Source: Pseudomonas sp. KBW05
GTDB lineage: Bacteria; Pseudomonadota; Gammaproteobacteria; Pseudomonadales; Pseudomonadaceae
Assembly (NCBI RefSeq): GCF_003852405.1
Contig: NZ_QAJM01000016.1
Coordinates: forward strand, 1-64,000
DNA length: 64,000 nucleotides
Direction of reading: 5' to 3'
Of the stretch, positions 20,923 through 31,015 are shown one piece after another (position 1 is the stretch's first letter; each line of letters starts with the position of its first letter). The position numbers were made by a program, and so were the translations under genes. The notes beneath the pieces were generated by a model that saw only the letters and a list, made by a program, of their open reading frames with translations, was not told where the DNA came from and made no database searches.

Positions 20923-22119
20923 ATGTCCCTGCCAAGCCTGCGTCTCAAAGCCAACGCCGATCGTCGTTTGCGCAACGGCCACCTGTGGGTCTACAGCAAC
21001 GAAATCGACGTGGCCGCCACCCCACTTCACGGCTTCCAGGCAGGCGACCAGGCTATCCTGGAAGCGGCCGGCGGCAAGACCCTGGGCATCGTGGCCATGA
21101 GCCCGAACAACCTGATCTGCGCGCGCCTGCTGTCGCGCGACATCAAGTTGCCGCTGGACAAGTCGCTGCTGGTGCACCGCATCAACGTCGCCCTGTCCCT
21201 GCGTGACCGCCTGTTCGACAAGCCGTTCTACCGCCTGGTCTACGGCGACTCCGACCTGTTGCCAGGCCTGGTGGTTGACCGTTTCGGCGACATCCTCGTG
21301 GTGCAGATCGCTTCGGCGACCATGGAAGCCCATAAAGCAGACGTGATCGCCGCACTGACCCAAGTGCTCAAGCCAAGCGGCATTCTGTTCAAGAACGACT
21401 CCGCCGCCCGCGACGCCGAAGGCCTCAACCGCTACGTCGAAACCGTGTTCGGCCTGGTGCCAGAGTGGGTGGCGCTGGAAGAAAACGGCGTGAAATTCGA
21501 AGCCCCGGTGATTCAGGGCCAGAAAACCGGCTGGTTCTACGACCACCGCATGAACCGTGCGCGCCTGGCTCCGTATGCCAAAGGCAAACGCGTGCTCGAC
21601 CTGTACAGCTACATCGGCGGCTGGGGCGTGCAAGCCGCGGCCTTTGGCGCCAGTGAAGTGTTCTGCGTCGACGCCTCCGCCTTCGCCCTCGACGGCGTGG
21701 AGCGCAACGCCGCGCTGAACGGTGTTGCCGAGAAGATGACCTGCATCGAAGGCGACGTGTTTGAAGCGTTGAAAGAACTGAAAGCCAGCGAAGAACGCTT
21801 CGACGTGATCGTCGCCGACCCACCGGCCTTCATCAAACGCAAAAAAGACATGAAGAACGGCGAAGGCGCCTACCGTCGCCTGAACGAGCAAGCCATGCGC
21901 CTGCTCAGCAAGGACGGCATCCTGGTCAGCGCTTCGTGCTCCATGCATTTGCCGGAAGACGACCTGCAAAACATCCTGCTGACCAGCGCCCGCCACCTGG
22001 ACCGCAATATCCAGATGCTGGAACGTGGCGGCCAGGGCCCGGACCATCCGGTGCACCCGGCGATTGCCGAGACGCGCTACATCAAGAGCATTACGTGCCG
22101 CCTGCTGCCTAACAGCTAA
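20923..22119 (+). CDS. rlmI: 23S rRNA (cytosine1962-C5)-methyltransferase RlmI
   Basis: This 398-residue protein has an N-terminal PUA domain (LKANADRRLRNGHLWVYSNEID) and a C-terminal Rossmann methyltransferase domain with SAM loop VLDLYSYIGGWGVQAAAFGA and FDVIVADPPAFIKRKKD. It matches the RlmI family in length and architecture and should modify C1962 of 23S rRNA. A CGGAG site precedes the ATG. It is divergent from the HDOD gene. Confidence 0.9.
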   Translation: MSLPSLRLKANADRRLRNGHLWVYSNEIDVAATPLHGFQAGDQAILEAAGGKTLGIVAMSPNNLICARLLSRDIKLPLDKSLLVHRINVALSLRDRLFDKPFYRLVYGDSDLLPGLVVDRFGDILVVQIASATMEAHKADVIAALTQVLKPSGILFKNDSAARDAEGLNRYVETVFGLVPEWVALEENGVKFEAPVIQGQKTGWFYDHRMNRARLAPYAKGKRVLDLYSYIGGWGVQAAAFGASEVFCVDASAFALDGVERNAALNGVAEKMTCIEGDVFEALKELKASEERFDVIVADPPAFIKRKKDMKNGEGAYRRLNEQAMRLLSKDGILVSASCSMHLPEDDLQNILLTSARHLDRNIQMLERGGQGPDHPVHPAIAETRYIKSITCRLLPNS

Positions 22120-22141
22120 GTAGAGTTAGAACGCAGATCAA

Positions 22142-22169
22142 AATGTGGGAGCGGGCCCGCTCCCACATT
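22142..22169. terminator. Perfect 28-bp palindrome, REP-derived, likely rlmI terminator
   Basis: AATGTGGGAGCGGG is followed directly by its reverse complement and then TTGTTTTG. It is the outer part of two REPs fused without spacer. Position 22 bp after the rlmI stop and the T-rich flank suggest terminator function. Confidence 0.6.
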
Positions 22170-22267
22170 GTTTTGCGGCGCACGGAAGATCTCCTCACGG
22201 TTTTGATTGAATTCCATTTTCCGCAGACTAGTATCGGTTTCTGGTTCAACTCCGGAAAACAAAAACA

Positions 22268-23443
22268 ATGTCTGGGCCCACCCTCTCGCGCTTCATCCTC
22301 ATCACCTGCATCTCCCTGATCAGCTTCTTCCCGATCAATATCCTGCTGCCCTCCTTCCCCGCCCTGTCCGCCCATTTCGATACACCCACCGCCGACGTCG
22401 CGCTGTCCATCAGCCTGTTCACCCTGGTCTTTGCGATCTCCCAACTGGTCGCCGGCCCGCTGTCGGACAAATGGGAACGCAAGGAAGTGCTGATCGGCTG
22501 CATCAGCCTGTCGATCCTCGGCGCCATCGGTTGCGCACTGGCGCCGGATTACCTGAGCTTCCTGCTGTTTCGCTGTGTCCAGGCCATGGGCTGTGGATTT
22601 TTCGTGCTGGGCCACGCGTTGGTGGAGGACCTGTTCGATGAACAAGACCGTGCCCGCGTACGCCTGTACTACATGACCTTGAGCGGCTCGTTTGTCGCGC
22701 TGTCACCGCTGATCGGCTCCTGGCTGCAAACCACCTTCGACTGGCAAGGCAGCTTCTATGGGTTCGCGCTGATGGCCCTGGGCATGTTGATCCACGCGGC
22801 CTGCATCCTGCCGTCCAAGTCTGCCAGCCCGCACCGTGCCGCCGTTTCCATCATCGGCACGCTGAAAGCCGTCGGCAAAAACCGTGATTTCCTACGTTAC
22901 TGGTGGATTGCCGCGCTGGTGTTCGCCTGCTACTTCGCGCTGATCAGCGTGACACCGCTGATCTTCATGGACACGCTGCAGCTCTCCGAATACCAATACG
23001 CGCTGGTGCTGATGGTGTACGGCGTGGCCTACCTGCTCGGCGGCGTCGCGGCGTCGTATTTGCAGAAGCGCATCACGCTGTCCCGGCAGATCAACATCGG
23101 CCTCGGCTTGCTGAGCATTGCCGGGTTACTGCTGACATTGATGGTCAGCCTGCACGCCATCACCACGGTGACCTTGCTGATCCCGATGCTGATCAGCGCG
23201 CTGGCCGTGACCCTGGTGCGACCCGCAGCCATTTCCGCAGCGATGCTGTTGTTTTCCAGCAGCGCCGGCACGGCGGCGTCGGCGGGCAACAGCATCATGT
23301 TCCTCACCGCCGCCGTCAGCAGCGCGGCGCTGGCCCAGGCGGGCGAACATCTGCTGCTGACCATCGCCCTCAGTTTTATCGTACTCAGCCTCTGGGGGCT
23401 GCTGACCAACCGGCAGACTACGGCTCACGCACTACCGGCGTGA
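22268..23443 (+). CDS. MFS transporter, drug-resistance type (Bcr/CflA-like)
   Basis: This 391-residue protein has about 12 membrane helices and the MFS motif A-like loop GPLSDKWERKEVLIG after helix 2. The N-terminal PINILLPSFPALSAHF and the overall pattern fit the Bcr/CflA branch of DHA1 exporters. The substrate is unknown. Its 3' end overlaps the convergent DUF4153 gene by 26 bp. Confidence 0.82.
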   Translation: MSGPTLSRFILITCISLISFFPINILLPSFPALSAHFDTPTADVALSISLFTLVFAISQLVAGPLSDKWERKEVLIGCISLSILGAIGCALAPDYLSFLLFRCVQAMGCGFFVLGHALVEDLFDEQDRARVRLYYMTLSGSFVALSPLIGSWLQTTFDWQGSFYGFALMALGMLIHAACILPSKSASPHRAAVSIIGTLKAVGKNRDFLRYWWIAALVFACYFALISVTPLIFMDTLQLSEYQYALVLMVYGVAYLLGGVAASYLQKRITLSRQINIGLGLLSIAGLLLTLMVSLHAITTVTLLIPMLISALAVTLVRPAAISAAMLLFSSSAGTAASAGNSIMFLTAAVSSAALAQAGEHLLLTIALSFIVLSLWGLLTNRQTTAHALPA

Positions 23444-25151
23444 GCAGCATGTCACTGGTCTGCAATTGCCGATAACGCGGCTTGACCAGCTCGATCCGGC
23501 CTATGCGGATGTCGTGGATCAGCGTCTCGGTGTCCACATAACCGTCCGGCAGTTGCGTCCAGACCAACGGGCCGCGATCGTCCCATTTGCCCTTCTCGTC
23601 CAGGGCAAAGATGCGCGGTGGCTTGAAGTCGTGGCGGTAGCCGGTGTTCGGAATCGCCAGCACTTCGGACTGGCCGTCCAGGTCGAGATCCACCGCCCAC
23701 AACACACAGTTGGACTCGCACGGTGAGTCGGTATCCAGGCTCAGTTCGGCAAACTGTTCGCTGCCCTTGGGCTTGGGGCCGATCCATTCCAGTTCGGCCT
23801 TGGGCCGCTGGGCGCGCTCCTTGGCGTATTGCTCGCTGAAACTCAGCGCCGTGTCGTCCATCCGTTCACGCAAGACGCGACGGGAGTCCGCGTCGAGAAT
23901 GCGCTCTTTATCCAGATCCTCCTGCAACCGGGCGTAAGCCTCCTCGCCGGCCTTCTCCAGGCCAAAACGCAGGTAGCGCGCGTCAAAGGCCTCAGCCTTG
24001 GTGCGTCCGTCGAGCAAGCGTTGCACCTGATCATTCACACTGATCTGTACCGGGTTGAGCAGTGGCGTGTTGATCAACACCACCAGCGCACAAAACAGCA
24101 ACGCCAGTGCCGGGTTGGTCACGCGCAAGTTGCCCAGCCACACAGGCTTACGCAGCACCACCGCCCACACCGCCGCCAGGCCATACAAACCACACAGCAA
24201 CGCCGCCGCCAGCGCGATGAAACGTTGCGGCGACAAGGCATATTGCTCGACCCGCAGCCAGCTCGAATAAAACGCCAGCGCCGCAAGGACCGGCAGGCAC
24301 AACAGGCTCAACTCGATAAACCGCGTCAGCCACTGGGGATAGGGCCGCGGCTGCCGGCCATCCTGGAACACCCCATTGAGCAGGAACAACTGTGCACCGG
24401 CCAACACCAGCAAAATCGGCGTGGAGTAGCCCGTGGCCCAGATCCGCCCGAGCCCGGTAAACGGCAGGGCCAGGGTAAACAGCACACTGATCAGCGCGAT
24501 CAACGGCAGCAGCAAACCGCAGGCGCTAAGCAGCATGCTGCGCATCTGGCCGATGACCTTCTCGCTGCGCGCCGCCAAATACATGCCGAGTGCGAACACC
24601 AGCGGCAGGGCGAAACACAGGAACAACTCACTCCAGAAGTGCCGCTCGAAAAACTCGATGCCCAGCATCAGGAACAGGCGGCTCCACAGCTTGAGCAACG
24701 CCATGAACAGCCCCACCAGGATCAGCGCGTAGAGCACGATAAACACGCTGTTCCAGGCTTGCTGGAACAGGTCTTCATAGCGCCAGCGCTGGCCTTTGGC
24801 CGAGGGCCAGGCAAACAGGAAACTGGCGCAGACGTAGCTCAGCACCACCACGCTGATAAACCACGAGTTGATCGCCCAACGCTTGTCGCCGATATGCTCG
24901 ACGCCATAACACACCCACAGCGTCATGCCGCCCATCAGCAGGGTGAACACCAGCGTCGGCAACAGCGAACGCCAGTGTCGGACTTTTTCCCCGAGCAACT
25001 GCAACGTGGTGCCGCCTACCAGGACCAGGGTGTAGGTGACAAAAAACAGCGCTTCGTTTACGCGATAAAGCTGGTCGGAGTAATAGAAGGCGATTCCCTG
25101 GACCAGGCCGATCAGCAGATAGAACCCAAGAAAACGATTGAGACCGGGCAT
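23418..25151 (-). CDS. DUF4153 family polytopic membrane protein
   Basis: This 577-residue protein has about a dozen predicted membrane helices in its first two thirds, then a soluble C-terminal region of about 200 residues with an acidic helical part (KAEAFDARYLRFGLEKAGEEAY) and a beta-rich end including LDLDGQSEVLAIPNTG. I assign DUF4153 from the overall pattern; function is unknown. ATG at 25151 with an AAGGAA site is preferred over a longer frame to 25202. It is divergent from ilvD and overlaps the MFS gene tail to tail. Confidence 0.75.
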   Translation of the reverse strand: MPGLNRFLGFYLLIGLVQGIAFYYSDQLYRVNEALFFVTYTLVLVGGTTLQLLGEKVRHWRSLLPTLVFTLLMGGMTLWVCYGVEHIGDKRWAINSWFISVVVLSYVCASFLFAWPSAKGQRWRYEDLFQQAWNSVFIVLYALILVGLFMALLKLWSRLFLMLGIEFFERHFWSELFLCFALPLVFALGMYLAARSEKVIGQMRSMLLSACGLLLPLIALISVLFTLALPFTGLGRIWATGYSTPILLVLAGAQLFLLNGVFQDGRQPRPYPQWLTRFIELSLLCLPVLAALAFYSSWLRVEQYALSPQRFIALAAALLCGLYGLAAVWAVVLRKPVWLGNLRVTNPALALLFCALVVLINTPLLNPVQISVNDQVQRLLDGRTKAEAFDARYLRFGLEKAGEEAYARLQEDLDKERILDADSRRVLRERMDDTALSFSEQYAKERAQRPKAELEWIGPKPKGSEQFAELSLDTDSPCESNCVLWAVDLDLDGQSEVLAIPNTGYRHDFKPPRIFALDEKGKWDDRGPLVWTQLPDGYVDTETLIHDIRIGRIELVKPRYRQLQTSDMLLTPVVREP

Positions 25152-25248
25152 TCCAGTTCCTTTGGAGTGGGGAGGGACAAAAAAGGCCGCCAGTCTAAAC
25201 AAAGCCGCAGGCCCTGTATTGCCCCGTTCCCTCCAGCCGCCAGCGGTG

Positions 25249-25254
25249 TAGAAT
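25249..25254 (+). promoter_or_regulatory. Candidate -10 box in the ilvD leader region
   Basis: TAGAAT with no well-placed -35. The 277-bp gap between the divergent DUF4153 and ilvD genes contains no other clear element; no leader peptide rich in branched-chain codons is apparent. Confidence 0.25.
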
Positions 25255-25428
25255 CGGCCCTATTCATCGCCAGTCATCCCCCGGCGGGTTTATGAGCTCG
25301 AGGCCCAAGCAAGCGGCGATCCCGCGACGCGAGTGGCAACTTCCGGACACACGGCCATTTTTCGGGTGTTCCAGACGTCAATAGAAGCTCACTCCCTTTT
25401 GATACCGATTAGCCGCCCGGAGTGCTCC

Positions 25429-27270
25429 ATGCCAGATTACCGCTCGAAAACATCCACCCACGGCCGCAACATGGCCGGCGCCCGCGCACTGTGGCGTGCC
25501 ACGGGGATGAAGGATGACGACTTCAAGAAGCCGATCATCGCGATTGCCAACTCGTTCACCCAATTCGTACCGGGCCACGTCCACCTCAAGGACCTGGGCC
25601 AACTGGTCGCCCGCGAAATCGAACGCGCTGGCGGTGTAGCCAAGGAATTCAACACCATCGCCGTGGACGACGGCATCGCCATGGGCCATGACGGCATGCT
25701 GTATTCCCTGCCGAGCCGCGAGATCATCGCCGACTCCGTGGAATACATGGTCAACGCCCACTGCGCCGACGCCATCGTCTGCATCTCCAACTGCGACAAG
25801 ATCACCCCCGGCATGCTGATGGCCTCCCTGCGCCTGAACATCCCGGTGATCTTCGTGTCCGGCGGCCCGATGGAAGCCGGCAAGACCAAACTGGCCTCCC
25901 ACGGCCTCGACCTGGTGGACGCCATGGTCATCGCCGCCGATTCCAGCGCTTCTGACGAGAAAGTCGCGGAATACGAGCGCAGCGCGTGCCCAACCTGCGG
26001 TTCGTGCTCCGGCATGTTCACCGCCAACTCGATGAACTGCCTGGTGGAAGCCCTGGGTCTGGCCTTGCCGGGCAACGGTTCCACCCTCGCCACCCACAGC
26101 GACCGCGAGCAGCTGTTCCTGCAGGCCGGCCGCACCATCGTCGAGCTGTGCAAGCGTTACTACACCGAGAACGATGAGTCCGTGTTGCCGCGCAACATCG
26201 CCAACTTCAAGGCGTTCGAAAACGCCATGACCCTGGATATCGCCATGGGCGGTTCCACCAACACCATCCTGCACTTGCTGGCTGCGGCCCAGGAAGCCGA
26301 GATCGATTTCGACCTGCGCGACATCGACCGCCTGTCCCGCAACGTGCCGCAACTGTGCAAAGTCGCGCCAAACATCCAGAAGTACCACATGGAAGACGTG
26401 CACCGCGCCGGCGGGATCTTCTCGATCCTCGGCTCCCTGGCCCGTGGCGGCCTGCTGCACACCGACCTGCCAACCGTGCACAGCAAGACCCTCGCTGAAG
26501 GCATCGCCAAATGGGACATCACCCAGACTGACGACGAAGCCGTGCATCATTTCTTCAAGGCAGGCCCGGCCGGCATCCCGACGCAAACCGCGTTCAGCCA
26601 GTCGACCCGTTGGGACACCCTGGACGACGACCGTGAAAACGGCTGCATCCGCAGTGTCGAGCACGCCTACTCGCAAGAAGGCGGCCTGGCCGTGCTGTAC
26701 GGCAACATCGCCCTCGACGGCTGTGTGGTGAAAACCGCCGGTGTGGATGAATCCATCCACGTCTTCGAAGGCCGCGCCAAGATCTACGAAAGCCAGGACA
26801 GCTCGGTTCGCGGCATCCTCGCCGACGAAGTGAAAGAAGGCGACATCGTGATCATCCGCTACGAAGGCCCGAAAGGCGGCCCGGGTATGCAGGAGATGCT
26901 CTACCCGACGTCGTACCTGAAGTCCAAGGGCCTGGGCAAAGCCTGCGCCTTGCTCACCGACGGCCGTTTCTCCGGCGGCACCTCGGGCCTGTCCATCGGC
27001 CACGCTTCGCCAGAAGCCGCTGCCGGCGGCGCGATTGGCCTGGTGCAAGATGGCGACAAGGTGCTGATCGACATTCCAAACCGTTCGATCAACCTGTTGA
27101 TCAGCGACGAAGAACTGGCCGCGCGCCGGGTCGAGCAGGACAAGAAGGGTTGGAAGCCGGTGGAAAAGCGTCCGCGCAAAGTCACCACCGCGCTGAAGGC
27201 CTACGCCCTGCTGGCCACCAGTGCCGACAAGGGTGCTGTGCGTAACAAGGCGATGCTTGACGGCCTGTAA
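25429..27270 (+). CDS. ilvD: Dihydroxy-acid dehydratase IlvD
   Basis: IlvD dehydrates 2,3-dihydroxy-isovalerate and -methylvalerate to the 2-keto acids of valine and isoleucine synthesis. The 613-residue protein has the iron-sulfur ligands in SNCDKITPG and [13 protein letters not shown], and the C-terminal [19 protein letters not shown] at 25429 follows a GGAG site and gives [20 protein letters not shown], the normal start. A terminator follows immediately. Confidence 0.97.
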   Translation: MPDYRSKTSTHGRNMAGARALWRATGMKDDDFKKPIIAIANSFTQFVPGHVHLKDLGQLVAREIERAGGVAKEFNTIAVDDGIAMGHDGMLYSLPSREIIADSVEYMVNAHCADAIVCISNCDKITPGMLMASLRLNIPVIFVSGGPMEAGKTKLASHGLDLVDAMVIAADSSASDEKVAEYERSACPTCGSCSGMFTANSMNCLVEALGLALPGNGSTLATHSDREQLFLQAGRTIVELCKRYYTENDESVLPRNIANFKAFENAMTLDIAMGGSTNTILHLLAAAQEAEIDFDLRDIDRLSRNVPQLCKVAPNIQKYHMEDVHRAGGIFSILGSLARGGLLHTDLPTVHSKTLAEGIAKWDITQTDDEAVHHFFKAGPAGIPTQTAFSQSTRWDTLDDDRENGCIRSVEHAYSQEGGLAVLYGNIALDGCVVKTAGVDESIHVFEGRAKIYESQDSSVRGILADEVKEGDIVIIRYEGPKGGPGMQEMLYPTSYLKSKGLGKACALLTDGRFSGGTSGLSIGHASPEAAAGGAIGLVQDGDKVLIDIPNRSINLLISDEELAARRVEQDKKGWKPVEKRPRKVTTALKAYALLATSADKGAVRNKAMLDGL

Positions 27271-27281
27271 GCCCCGCCCAT

Positions 27282-27316
27282 AAAAAATGCCCCGCCAAGT
27301 GCGGGGCATTTTTTTT
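27282..27316. terminator. Rho-independent terminator of ilvD
   Basis: A 14-bp stem (AAAAAATGCCCCGC with its complement) closes a 5-base loop and is followed by a run of T residues, 12 bp after the ilvD stop. It could also act on the opposite strand. Confidence 0.92.
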
Positions 27317-27352
27317 CCCGATACAAATCCTCCAGAACACTGGAGATCAAAA

Positions 27353-27473
27353 TGTGGGAGCGGGCTTGTGTGGGAGCGGGCTTGCTCGCGAATGCGGTAC
27401 ATCAGTCATGCATGTGTTGACTGACACTCCGCCTTCGCGAGCAAGCCCGCTCCCACACAAGCCAGCTCCCACA
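27353..27473. repeat. Nested double REPIN
   Basis: A REPIN with GGGAGCGGGCTTGCTCGC arms and an ATCAGTCATG...TTGACTGAC spacer is flanked by outer partial REPs (TGTGGGAGCGGGCTTG on the left, GCCAGCTCCCACAG on the right), as at 20736-20854. It separates the convergent ilvD and siderophore receptor genes. Confidence 0.87.
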
Positions 27474-27492
27474 GGGGTTGTGGTGTAAGGCT

Positions 27493-29934
27493 TTAGAACT
27501 GCGGTGTGTAGGTCATGGTGAACATCACATTACGCGGGTCGCCATAGTAGTTACTGCCCCAATTCGCGTTATACGCCGGGATGTAATACTTCTTGTCGAA
27601 CATATTGTTCAGGTTCGCCGCCACGGTGAATTCCTGGTTGATCTTGTACGCCACCCGCGAATCCCACAGCGCATTGCCCGGCACGCTGAACGTGCGGTCG
27701 TAGGCCTCGGTGCTGCTTTGCGCGGTCACGCCGGCGCCGACGCTGAATTTCTGCCAGTCACCCGGCAACTGGTAATCACCCCAGACCTTGAGCAAATGCT
27801 TGGGCGTCCAAGTGCTGAAGATCTTGCCTTCGTAGTCGTCGTCCTTGAGGAATTTGGTGGTGTTGTAGGTGTAGCTGGAATTGAGCTGCAACCCCGGCAG
27901 TACTTCGCCGCTCAACGTGGCTTCAAAACCCTGGCTGCGGACTTTGCCCGAGGCCACCGAGCAGTACCAACCGTTGCAGTTCATCGGCCCTTGCAGGTCC
28001 TGGGCGGCGCGGTTTTCCTGGTCGTAGCGGAAGATCGCAAACGAGGTGTTGAGGCGGCCATCGGCCAATTCGCCCTTGATCCCCAGCTCATAGTTCTTGC
28101 CTTCGATGGGCTTGAGGATCGCGTGGGACGTGGTTTGGTTGGTCTGTGGTTCAAACGCGTCGGCGTAGCTGGCGTAGGCCGACCATTGTTCATTCAGTTC
28201 ATAGACCAGGCCGGTGTACGGCGTGACCTTGCCGTTGGTTTGGGTGGTGCTGGCTTCAGGCGCGCCATAAGTCCCCTTGATACCGCTCTGGCCGATATAG
28301 GAGAAGTCATACCAGCTGGTGCGCGCGCCGACGATCAGGGTCAACGGGTCCAGCAGCTTCACGCGCCAGGTGCCATAGATGCCTTTCTGGCGAACGTCAT
28401 ACCAGCTCTTGGACCCCCAACCGTCCCTGAACAGTTGGTATTTGTCGCGCTGCGGACGGTTGTGGTCGATGTTGAAGATATCCGCACCCGGCGTTGCCGC
28501 CCGCGCCCACAGGTCGTCGGTGGTGAGTTTGGAATAGTTGGCGCCCAGGATCATTTCCTGCTGGAAACCCAGGCCGTCGAACTTGCCATCGACGTACACA
28601 TCTGCGCCGCGGCTCTTGGTGTTGAAGTCGGTGACCCAATCGATATAACGCACGCTGCCGCCGCCGTTGGGGATTGTGTCCCACGTCGCCTGGTAGGTTG
28701 CGTCGTTGTGCTCGTCCATGGCCACCAACGCGGCCTTCACCTTCCAATCATCGTTGAAGCGATGCTCCAAGTCAGCGAAGACTTGGGTCTGGTTGTTGAC
28801 GTTGCGGTTCCAGCTGGCGCCGACAAAGGTCGAGCGCGGCAGGCCGATGTCGCTGCCGTCAGCGTAACGCGGCAACGACATGAAGTTAGGGCGCGAATGG
28901 CCTTTCTGGTTGCTGATGCCAACCCCGACGGTGGTGTCTGCCGTGAAGTCGTAGTCCACCGCCGCGTAGACCGTCTGATTCCAGCCGCCGGCGTAGTCGA
29001 CAAAGGAGTTGGTGGTGTCGTAATCCGCCACAAAGCGGCCGCGCAAGGTGCCTTCGGCATTCATCGGGCCGCCGACGTCGACTTGAGTGCCGTAGTGGTC
29101 CCACGAACCGGCCTTGGCGGTGATGGTCACCGTGGGCGCCTGCTGGCCGCGTTTGCGCACCAGGTTCATGGTGCCGCCGGGGCTGTTGGCGCCTTGCAGC
29201 AACGCGGCCGGGCCACGCAGGGTTTCGACGCGGTCGTAGATCGCCATGTTTTCGGTGAGGTAACTGCCCAGGGTGTAGGTGTTACGCGGGATGCCGACGC
29301 CATCGTATTGCAGGGTGCCGATCTCGAAACCCCGGGAGAAGATAAACATGCCGGGACCGGGGGATTTGGTCGCCGTCAGGCCGGGGGTGCGCTTGACCAC
29401 TTCGGACAGTTTGGTGGTGTTCTGGTCATCCATTTGCTTGCGGGTCATGACGCTGACCGATTGCGGGATGTCCTTGAGTTTCTGCTCGCCCTTGCCCAGG
29501 GTCACCGCGCCGGTGGTGTAGGAACCCGTACCTTCAGTGGTAGCCCCGAGGCGTTCGGCGCTGATAGTGGTGGCGCCGACTTCAAGGGCACCGCCGCTGG
29601 CCACGGGTTTTTCCAGGGTCACGGTATCGGCATTGATAAACGCCGCGTTCAACCCTGTGCCGCCCAACAGCAAGCCAAGGGCCTCGCGTTGGCCCAAGTT
29701 GCCGCGCACACCTGGGGATGTCACACCTTGGGTCAACTCACCGGACACCAACACCTGAATCCGCGTCACCGCCGAAAACGCCGCCAACGCGCCGTCCAGG
29801 CTTTGCCCTGGGATATCGAAGCGGTAAGTCTGGGCCTGGGTGGTCTCAGCGGCCTGCAAGTACAGCGGTGCAATGCCGCTGGCCATGGAAATGGCCAGTG
29901 CCAGCAAGGGCCGTGCGGCGTATCGGTGTGCCAT
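27493..29934 (-). CDS. TonB-dependent siderophore receptor with signalling domain
   Basis: This 813-residue outer-membrane receptor has a signal peptide, an N-terminal STN signalling domain (about residues 40-110, with FDIPGQSLDGALAAFSAVTR), a plug with DIPQSVSVMTRKQM and VETLRGPAALLQGANSPGG, and a 22-strand barrel ending in MFTMTYTPQF. The ATG at 29934 has a GGGGAG site; the longer frame begins with TTG. The signalling domain and the upstream fecR/fecI genes indicate cell-surface signalling. The ligand is probably a xenosiderophore of the FhuE/FpvA-type group, but is not determined. Confidence 0.9.
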   Translation of the reverse strand: MAHRYAARPLLALAISMASGIAPLYLQAAETTQAQTYRFDIPGQSLDGALAAFSAVTRIQVLVSGELTQGVTSPGVRGNLGQREALGLLLGGTGLNAAFINADTVTLEKPVASGGALEVGATTISAERLGATTEGTGSYTTGAVTLGKGEQKLKDIPQSVSVMTRKQMDDQNTTKLSEVVKRTPGLTATKSPGPGMFIFSRGFEIGTLQYDGVGIPRNTYTLGSYLTENMAIYDRVETLRGPAALLQGANSPGGTMNLVRKRGQQAPTVTITAKAGSWDHYGTQVDVGGPMNAEGTLRGRFVADYDTTNSFVDYAGGWNQTVYAAVDYDFTADTTVGVGISNQKGHSRPNFMSLPRYADGSDIGLPRSTFVGASWNRNVNNQTQVFADLEHRFNDDWKVKAALVAMDEHNDATYQATWDTIPNGGGSVRYIDWVTDFNTKSRGADVYVDGKFDGLGFQQEMILGANYSKLTTDDLWARAATPGADIFNIDHNRPQRDKYQLFRDGWGSKSWYDVRQKGIYGTWRVKLLDPLTLIVGARTSWYDFSYIGQSGIKGTYGAPEASTTQTNGKVTPYTGLVYELNEQWSAYASYADAFEPQTNQTTSHAILKPIEGKNYELGIKGELADGRLNTSFAIFRYDQENRAAQDLQGPMNCNGWYCSVASGKVRSQGFEATLSGEVLPGLQLNSSYTYNTTKFLKDDDYEGKIFSTWTPKHLLKVWGDYQLPGDWQKFSVGAGVTAQSSTEAYDRTFSVPGNALWDSRVAYKINQEFTVAANLNNMFDKKYYIPAYNANWGSNYYGDPRNVMFTMTYTPQF

Positions 29935-30067
29935 GGATGGTGCTCCCCGGTGCAAAAAAAGTCGGTGATCGGCGCCGCACTACTTGAGAGTGCTTACTAT
30001 TTACGCCTCAGTGATCAAGGACGATGCCCTGTGGGAAAACCCTGAAAATATTTTGAGAAAGTTGCAC

Positions 30068-31015
30068 TCAGGACGCTTTGCCTTCGCGCAACACCAGTAA
30101 ATACGGGGTGTAATGCTCGGCGCGCAGGTTGAGGGTGTATTCCAGCGCCTTGATCACCGCGTCGGGCTTGTCGATTTCAAACACGCCGGAGACCACGCGA
30201 TTGCGCAGCGCATCGCCGAGCACCAGGGTCTTGCCAGGCCAGTAGCGGTTCAACTCGCTGACCACCTCCGACAGCGGTTGCTGGCGGAATACCAACTGCC
30301 GCTGGCGCCAGGCAAAACCGCTGGCCGGGTCGAAGCCGTGGACTTCGGCAAGGTGCTGACCCTGATACTCCACCGCCCGCCCTGGCTCCAGATACACCGC
30401 CGTGCCGCTACCCGCACTGACCTGCACCTTGCCCTGGGCCACTTGCACCCGCGTCTGCGCATCGCGCCGCGCCACGCTGAACTGGGTGCCGACCACCTTG
30501 ACCCAGCCATCACCGGACTGCACCACGAAGGGCCGAGCCGGATCTTTGGTCACGCTGAAAAAACCTTCGCCCCTCAGCAGACGAATCTGACGCTCACCGC
30601 CGCTCATGCGCACTTGAATCGCGCTGTCGGTGTTGAGTTGCAGCTGGGAGCCATCGGCCAATTCCACCGTGCGCGACTCGCCGGTGCCGGTGGCGTAGTC
30701 CGCGCGCAGGCGGTCGAGCCAGGGCGTGTTTTGCACGGTCAGCCCAACCGCCAGCAACACAGCGGCGGCACAGGCCCAACGTCGCAGCGGTTTGCGCCAG
30801 GCGGCCTGTTCGGCGCGGCGGATCACCCGGGCCGGCTCACGCAGGCCGCCGAGCAGCGCCTGCACTTCCTGCCAGGCGTCATCCTGGGCCGGACCTTGCC
30901 CGAGCCAAGCGGCGAAGGCGTCCATTTCAGCCGGTGTCACGTCCTCGGCCTGTAGGCGGAAATACCAGCCGGACGCCTGTTCAAACAGCGCGTCGGCAGT
31001 GGGTGTGGCGGTCAT
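30068..31015 (-). CDS. FecR family transmembrane sigma regulator
   Basis: This 315-residue protein has an N-terminal cytoplasmic DUF4880-type anti-sigma segment (ASGWYFRLQAEDVTPAEMDAF, about 15-35), one membrane helix at about residues 79-94, a periplasmic FecR domain and a C-terminal STN-like domain (VVSGVFEIDKPDAVIKALEYTL). It relays the siderophore-occupied state of the receptor to the adjacent sigma factor. ATG at 31015 overlaps the sigma gene stop (ATGA), so the pair is translationally coupled. Confidence 0.9.
   Translation of the reverse strand: MTATPTADALFEQASGWYFRLQAEDVTPAEMDAFAAWLGQGPAQDDAWQEVQALLGGLREPARVIRRAEQAAWRKPLRRWACAAAVLLAVGLTVQNTPWLDRLRADYATGTGESRTVELADGSQLQLNTDSAIQVRMSGGERQIRLLRGEGFFSVTKDPARPFVVQSGDGWVKVVGTQFSVARRDAQTRVQVAQGKVQVSAGSGTAVYLEPGRAVEYQGQHLAEVHGFDPASGFAWRQRQLVFRQQPLSEVVSELNRYWPGKTLVLGDALRNRVVSGVFEIDKPDAVIKALEYTLNLRAEHYTPYLLVLREGKAS

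Noticed and set aside
25378-27402. A 674-codon open frame on the strand opposite ilvD
   Set aside because: It is antisense to a clear IlvD with all iron-sulfur motifs. Long antisense frames are expected in GC-rich genes, and its composition (rich in Gly, His, Val, Gln) shows no domain.
27478-30045. An 855-codon open frame opposite the siderophore receptor
   Set aside because: It mirrors the receptor gene and runs across its 5' end and intergenic sequence. No recognisable domain or ribosome binding site was seen.
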